Source: Terriglobales bacterium
GTDB lineage: Bacteria; Acidobacteriota; Terriglobia; Bryobacterales; Bryobacteraceae
Direction: 5' to 3'
NCBI GenBank assembly: GCA_027485675.1
Contig: JAIXQP010000040.1
Location: forward strand, 28,077-92,076
Length of the DNA: 64,000 nt
The translations under genes and the position numbers were made by a program. The notes beneath the pieces are model-generated. The model ran no database searches and was not told the origin of the DNA. It saw nothing but the letters and a program-made list of their open reading frames with translations. This document shows, piece by piece, positions 60,352-64,000 of the stretch (positions within the stretch are counted from its first letter, which is position 1; each line of letters begins with the position of its first letter).

Positions 60352-62373
60352 ATGGCCGTCTGGATTTTTCTCGCGCTGTTCTGGTGGCAGGATGCCGAAC
60401 ACGCTGAGGCGTTGCACAACGAAGCGTTGCAACTCTATGAGAAGGGTCAGGCGGAGGCTGGCATCGCCGCGGTTTGGCAGTCGCTCGCGCTGCACCGGCA
60501 GTTAGGCAAGCCGAACGAACAGGCGGTGAACCTACGCCTGCTGGCGTATATCCACGAAGGCATCGGCGAACGGCAGAAGGCGCTAGGGTTCTACGAACAA
60601 GCCCTGACGGTGCTGCGCAAAGCCGGCCTGCGCGAGCTCGAAGCGAGGACGATCCGCGATGTCGGGGTGCTCTATTTCAACCTGAACGAGAACGCCAAGG
60701 CCTTCGCCTATCTCGAACGGGCGCTGGCCATGCAGCGAGGGACGGCGAAGCCGGGGGCGCTGGCCTTGACCGTGTTCGGCCTCGGCGAGTTCCGGCGGTA
60801 CCAGCGGGAGACGGCCAAGGCGCGGCTGCTGCTGGACGAGGCGCTGCAACTGGCGCGCACCGCCGGCGACCGGAAAACCGAGGCCGACGCGCTGAGCTCC
60901 CGCGCCATGCTCGACCCGCAGACGGGGCAGGAGGATCTAGCCGCCGCGTTGGTGATCCGGCAGGAGATGAAGGACATCCGCGGGGAGGCATCAACGCGGG
61001 TGAAGTTAGGGACTAAGTTACTGGGCCAGGGCGCGGTCGAGGCGGCGCGGGAGGAGTTACAACGGTCGATTGCGTTGTTCAGCGAGGCGAAGTATCGCGG
61101 CGGCGAGGCGTTCGCCCGGCAGACTCTGGCCATGTTGGAGCGGCGAGCAGGAAACCTGGAGGCGGCGGCGCGGGAGATGCTCGCCGCGGTGACCCTGGCC
61201 GAAGGCTTGCGACAGAAGTTATCGGATCAGGATCTGCGGGCGACTTACATCGGTTATGTGCAGAACCGGTATGAGTTTCTGATTGAGGTCTACCTCGAAC
61301 TCGACAAGGGCGACCCGCGCCGCGCGTTTGCCATCAGCGAGCGGGCCCGCGCGCGGGCGATTGTCGAAGCGTTGTGGGAAGCCGGGGTGAAAGGCGGGCC
61401 GGAGCGGGCCACCTTGACTGCGGAACAGGTGCAGCGCGACGTGCTCGACGCCGAGACGACCCTGGCGGAGTACGCCCTGGGACAAGAGCGGAGCCACTTA
61501 TTTCTCGTGACCAAAGGGGCCGTGCAGCATCGCCTGTTGCCGGGTCGCGCCACTCTCGAAGCGATGGCCCGCCGGGCGTACGAGGGCTACCGGACTGCCG
61601 GCCCCGCGCGTCCGGACGCGGCCGCCCTGGCCAAGGCGCTGCTGCCCGGGGTGACGGCCAAGCGGCTGGTGGTGGTGGCCGATGGCGCGCTGCAGTATCT
61701 GCCGTTCGCCGACCTGACGGGGGCCGCGGTAACTCTGGCGCCTTCGGCTTCGGCCGTGGCGGCACAGCGCGGGGCGGCGGCGTTTCGCGGCAAACGCCTG
61801 GCCGTCTTCGCCGACCCGGCGGCGCCGCAATTGGCGCGGTTGGCGTTTGCCCGCATGGAGGCCGAACAGGTGTTGGCACTGGTGCCGGCGGCGGAACGCG
61901 TCGCCGCCATGGGGGCGGCCGCCACGCCGGAGGCCGTGCGGCAGAACCCGGCGGCCGTGATGCACTTCGCCGCCCACTCCGTGCTCGATACCGACCGGCC
62001 CGAGCGGACCGAAATCGTCCTGAGCGGCGGCAGCCTGCGGGTGCGCGATATCTACGGCATGAAGCTGGGCGCGGAGATGGCGGTGCTGAGCGCCTGCCAG
62101 ACGGCGCTCGGCAAGGAGATGAAGCGCGAAGGCCTGATGAGCCTGACGCGCGCCTTTCAGCAGGCGGGCGTGAAGCGGGTGGTGGCGAGTCTGTGGAAGG
62201 TGGACGACCGGGCCACGGCGGAACTAATGAAACATTTCTACACAGAAATGTTTGTAGCCAAACGGCCCGCGGCCGAGGCGCTGCGGGAGGCGCAGCGGCG
62301 GCTGGCGGCGAGCCGGCGCTGGGCGCAACCGTTCTATTGGGCGGGGTTCGTGGTGCAGGGAGAGTTCCTCTGA
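60352..62373 (+). CDS. TPR-CHAT caspase-like protease
   Basis: A 673-residue protein. The opening (MAVWIFLALFWWQ) is hydrophobic and may be a signal or anchor. Residues about 17-310 contain about seven tetratricopeptide-like repeats (GFYEQALTVLRKAGL, AKAFAYLERALAMQ, ARLLLDEALQLART). Residues about 390-673 form a CHAT domain (caspase HetF associated with TPRs): the catalytic histidine is H542 in MHFAAHSVLD and the cysteine is C582 in VLSACQTALG, both with normal spacing, plus VVASLWKVDDRATAELM and FYWAGFVVQG at the end. An active cysteine protease with an arm for partner binding is expected. The next gene, an ECF sigma factor, starts at its stop codon. Confidence 0.93.
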   Translation: MAVWIFLALFWWQDAEHAEALHNEALQLYEKGQAEAGIAAVWQSLALHRQLGKPNEQAVNLRLLAYIHEGIGERQKALGFYEQALTVLRKAGLRELEARTIRDVGVLYFNLNENAKAFAYLERALAMQRGTAKPGALALTVFGLGEFRRYQRETAKARLLLDEALQLARTAGDRKTEADALSSRAMLDPQTGQEDLAAALVIRQEMKDIRGEASTRVKLGTKLLGQGAVEAAREELQRSIALFSEAKYRGGEAFARQTLAMLERRAGNLEAAAREMLAAVTLAEGLRQKLSDQDLRATYIGYVQNRYEFLIEVYLELDKGDPRRAFAISERARARAIVEALWEAGVKGGPERATLTAEQVQRDVLDAETTLAEYALGQERSHLFLVTKGAVQHRLLPGRATLEAMARRAYEGYRTAGPARPDAAALAKALLPGVTAKRLVVVADGALQYLPFADLTGAAVTLAPSASAVAAQRGAAAFRGKRLAVFADPAAPQLARLAFARMEAEQVLALVPAAERVAAMGAAATPEAVRQNPAAVMHFAAHSVLDTDRPERTEIVLSGGSLRVRDIYGMKLGAEMAVLSACQTALGKEMKREGLMSLTRAFQQAGVKRVVASLWKVDDRATAELMKHFYTEMFVAKRPAAEALREAQRRLAASRRWAQPFYWAGFVVQGEFL

Positions 62374-62918
62374 CGCCGGAGAGTTTCGCCGACTTCTTGG
62401 CCGTGCTGGGCGAGAACGCCGGCGAACGCTACGAGCAGTTGCGGCGCCGGCTGCTGATCTACTTCGGCGCGCAGCGGCACCCGGGCGCCGAGGAGGCCGC
62501 CGATGAGACGCTCGACCGGGCGGCCCGCCGGCTGGCGGAGGGCGTGGCGGTGACGACGGTCGAGAGCTTTGTGCTGGGCATTGCGCGCAATGTGGTGCGG
62601 GAGGGGTGGAAGAAGCCGAAGGTGGTGGAGTTGGATTGGCGGCGCGTGGCGGCCCCGGAGACGGCGGCGCCGCAGCCGGCGCTTGATTGCCTGGAGCGGT
62701 GTTTAGAGCGTCTGGCGCCGGCCAGCCGGAGCTGGGTGGAGCGGTTCTACACGGGCGACGGGGGCGAGAAGATTCGGGCGCGGGCCGCGTTGGCCGCCGA
62801 GTTGGGGATTGACACGAACGCCTTGCGGGTGCGGATGCATCGGGTGCGGGGCAAGCTGGAGGCGTGTGTGCGGGCGTGCCTGGCTGGTAATGAAACGGGC
62901 GCGGAGGCCATGGAATAG
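62370..62918 (+). CDS. ECF-type sigma-70 factor, probable CTG start
   Basis: A 182-residue ECF sigma factor. Region 2-like sequence is ADETLDRAARRLAEG with IARNVVREGW; region 4-like helix-turn-helix is AALAAELGIDTNALRVRMHRVRGKLE. The family starts TPESFADFL, and the only codon placing methionine there is CTG at 62370, overlapping the CHAT stop as CTGA. The nearest ordinary starts are TTG 62397 and GTG 62403, which would cut conserved N-terminal residues. The frame stays open far upstream inside the CHAT gene, but that part is not homologous. The anti-sigma-like protein follows one base after its stop. Its target genes are unknown. Confidence 0.85.
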   Translation: MTPESFADFLAVLGENAGERYEQLRRRLLIYFGAQRHPGAEEAADETLDRAARRLAEGVAVTTVESFVLGIARNVVREGWKKPKVVELDWRRVAAPETAAPQPALDCLERCLERLAPASRSWVERFYTGDGGEKIRARAALAAELGIDTNALRVRMHRVRGKLEACVRACLAGNETGAEAME

Positions 62919-62919
62919 A

Positions 62920-63540
62920 GTGAGCGAGATTCGACGGTACTTACTCGGACAGCTGGACGCGGCGGAGCGGGAGGCGGTGGAGGCGCGGCTGTTTGGGGAC
63001 GCGGAGTTTCTCGAGTTGGTCGAGGCGGAGGAGGAGGAACTGATTGATCAATACGTGGCCGGGCGTCTGACGGCGGAGGAGCGGCAGGCGTGGGAGAGCT
63101 ACCGGGCGGCTCGGCCGGACCTGGTAAGGCGGGAGCCCTTTGCGCGGGCGCTGCGGCAGCGGCAGCGGCGCGGGGTGACCTGGTGGCGCTGGGTGGCGGC
63201 CGTGGCGGCGTTGGTGGTGCTGGGCTGGTTCTGGATGCAGCCGCCGCGGGAGACGATTCTGGCCGTGACGCTGACGGCGGGGACGTTACGCGGGTCGGAG
63301 AACGCGCAGGTGGTCCGGATTGGCGCCGCGGTGACGGCGCTGGCGGTCGACTTCGGCAACCGGGAGGCGGTGCGTTGGCAGTTGCGCGCGGTGGACGGTG
63401 GGCCGGTGGCGGCGGGGGAGCTGCGCGACGGGGTGGCGCGCCTTCCGCGCCTCGCGCCGGGGGACTATGTCGCCACGGTGGCCGATGCCAAGGGAGAAGA
63501 GTTGGCCGACTATGTCTTCCGGGTGGTTACCGTAGACTGA
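62920..63540 (+). CDS. Membrane anti-sigma-factor-like protein
   Basis: A 206-residue protein starting at GTG 62920, one base after the sigma stop. The N-terminal 85 residues (SEIRRYLLGQLDAAEREAVEARLF, EEEELIDQYVAGRLTAEERQAWE) resemble the cytoplasmic helical domain of Solibacter-type anti-sigma factors without the zinc cluster: there is no cysteine there. One transmembrane helix follows (WWRWVAAVAALVVLGWFWM, residues about 89-107). The C-terminal 95 residues would be periplasmic, beta-rich, ending YVFRVVTVD. Its order (protease, sigma, anti-sigma) suggests that it holds the sigma factor at the membrane. The 3' end is copied imperfectly downstream (63590-64000). Confidence 0.85.
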   Translation: MSEIRRYLLGQLDAAEREAVEARLFGDAEFLELVEAEEEELIDQYVAGRLTAEERQAWESYRAARPDLVRREPFARALRQRQRRGVTWWRWVAAVAALVVLGWFWMQPPRETILAVTLTAGTLRGSENAQVVRIGAAVTALAVDFGNREAVRWQLRAVDGGPVAAGELRDGVARLPRLAPGDYVATVADAKGEELADYVFRVVTVD

Positions 63541-64000
63541 ACCAGAGCACGGCCAACAAGGCCAGGCAGACCCAAGGAGGCACCGTGCGAGCTGAACCAA
63601 GGGAGAGGAGCTGGCCGGCTACTTCTTCCGAGTGGTTACGGAAAATTGAACGAAAGCGCTGCCAACAAGGCCAGGCAGACCCACGGAGTTACAGTGCTCC
63701 CGGCGCGCCGGGATGGTGATGCGCAGGCCGGCGGGAGCTGGTGGCTGGTGCCGATTAGAAGGCTAGGCTGAATATGTCTTCCGGATGGTTACCGTCGATT
63801 GAACCAGAGCACGGCCAACAAAGCCAGGCAGACTCACGGAGGCACAGTGCGGGCTGAACCAGCCTGCGCGCCAGAATGGTGATGCGCAGGCCGGCGGGGG
63901 CTGGTGGCTGAATCCAAGGGAGAGGAGTTGGCCGACTCTGTCTTCCGGGTAGTTACCGTAGATTGAACCAGAGCACGGCCAACAAGGCCAGGCAGACTCA
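63490..64000. repeat. Degenerate tandem copies of the anti-sigma 3' end and following spacer
   Basis: Four diverged units follow each other. Unit A (63490-63598) starts in the last 17 codons of the anti-sigma-like gene and runs into AACCAGAGCACGGCC, ACAAGGCCAGGCAGAC and GGAGGCAC. Unit B (63599-about 63765) starts AAGGGAGAGGAG and repeats TGGCC...CTTCCG and CCAACAAGGCCAGGCAGAC. Unit C (about 63770-63911) has TGTCTTCCGG and the same AACCAGAGCACGGCC block. Unit D (63914 to beyond 64000) repeats all of it. B and C also share a GATGGTGATGCGCAGGCCGG block. Unit length is about 109-164 bases. This gene-free stretch of 460 bases holds nothing else I can identify. Confidence 0.85.

Noticed and set aside
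63490..64000. CRISPR array
   Set aside because: Units are diverged, of unequal length and begin inside a coding region; there are no identical short repeats or unique spacers and no cas genes.
1..64000. Insertion sequences, integrases or phage genes
   Set aside because: No transposase, integrase or structural phage motif was found on either strand.

Overview
The window looks like chromosomal DNA from a high-GC acidobacterium close to the Solibacter/Bryobacter lineage (order Bryobacterales). This is inferred from gene families, not from a marker gene. The pointers are a stand-alone Acidobacteria-type duplicated FtsX permease (24480-26975), two secreted DUF1501 proteins partnered with DUF1549 or DUF1800 proteins, a GMC oxidoreductase with a gluconate-2-dehydrogenase subunit-3 partner, an SBBP beta-propeller protein, and an ECF sigma factor starting TPESF next to a membrane anti-sigma-like protein and a TPR-CHAT protease. 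I see no rRNA, insertion sequence, phage gene or CRISPR array. There is one tRNA gene, tRNA-Ser(TGA).

Layout. 1-4594: the 3' part of a CheB-CheR-PAS-GGDEF-EAL fusion. 4639-8538: a tightly coupled secreted DUF1549/DUF1501/SUMF1-like operon. 8554-10018: a twin palindromic operator, a small membrane protein, a DCC-family protein and a TetR regulator. 10019-11925: two secreted proteins of unknown role. 11926-14326: GMC oxidoreductase plus Tat-exported subunit 3 on the minus strand. 14385-19028: an exported amidohydrolase, an anti-sigma-like membrane protein, a muramidase-like protein, a YVTN propeller with a deacetylase, and a methyltransferase. 19052-21753: tRNA-Ser, ttcA, and a DUF47 regulator with a Pit phosphate transporter. 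21716-32951: membrane enzymes (YfhO-like, two paralogous ArnT-like proteins, an APC permease) around the orphan permease and a broken relic of a second copy. 32961-38981: M28 peptidase, COG0523 GTPase with a possible Fur/Zur-type site, a coiled-coil membrane protein, YmdB-like phosphoesterase, a likely structured RNA (possibly 6S), a DUF4234-like protein, a GYF-domain repeat protein and a Sua5/TsaC protein. 38989-47465: homocysteine methyltransferase-MTHFR fusion, SAM hydroxide adenosyltransferase-family protein, a third membrane protein with the same C-terminal module as the ArnT-like pair, and a cysteine desulfurase-mnmA-acyltransferase operon. 47544-54663: DUF1800/DUF1501 pair, trxC-like thioredoxin, and a LysM/peptidoglycan-binding protein followed by a Het-C family protein. 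54740-64000: exported esterase, SBBP propeller, a secreted protein, then TPR-CHAT protease, ECF sigma factor and anti-sigma-like protein. The last gene is followed by degenerate tandem copies of its own 3' end.

The most interesting items are: (i) the TPR-CHAT / ECF sigma / anti-sigma-like cassette (60352-63540), which suggests protease-controlled transcription, plus the tandem copies of the anti-sigma tail behind it; (ii) the LysM-PG-binding / Het-C pair (52009-54663), a candidate toxin or effector cassette; (iii) a roughly 203-nt structured RNA candidate upstream of the ymdB-like gene; (iv) a tandem duplication of a permease plus membrane-glycosyltransferase module in which one permease copy has decayed; (v) a C-terminal beta-type module shared by three membrane proteins. 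All functions are read from motifs by eye and none was tested by database search.
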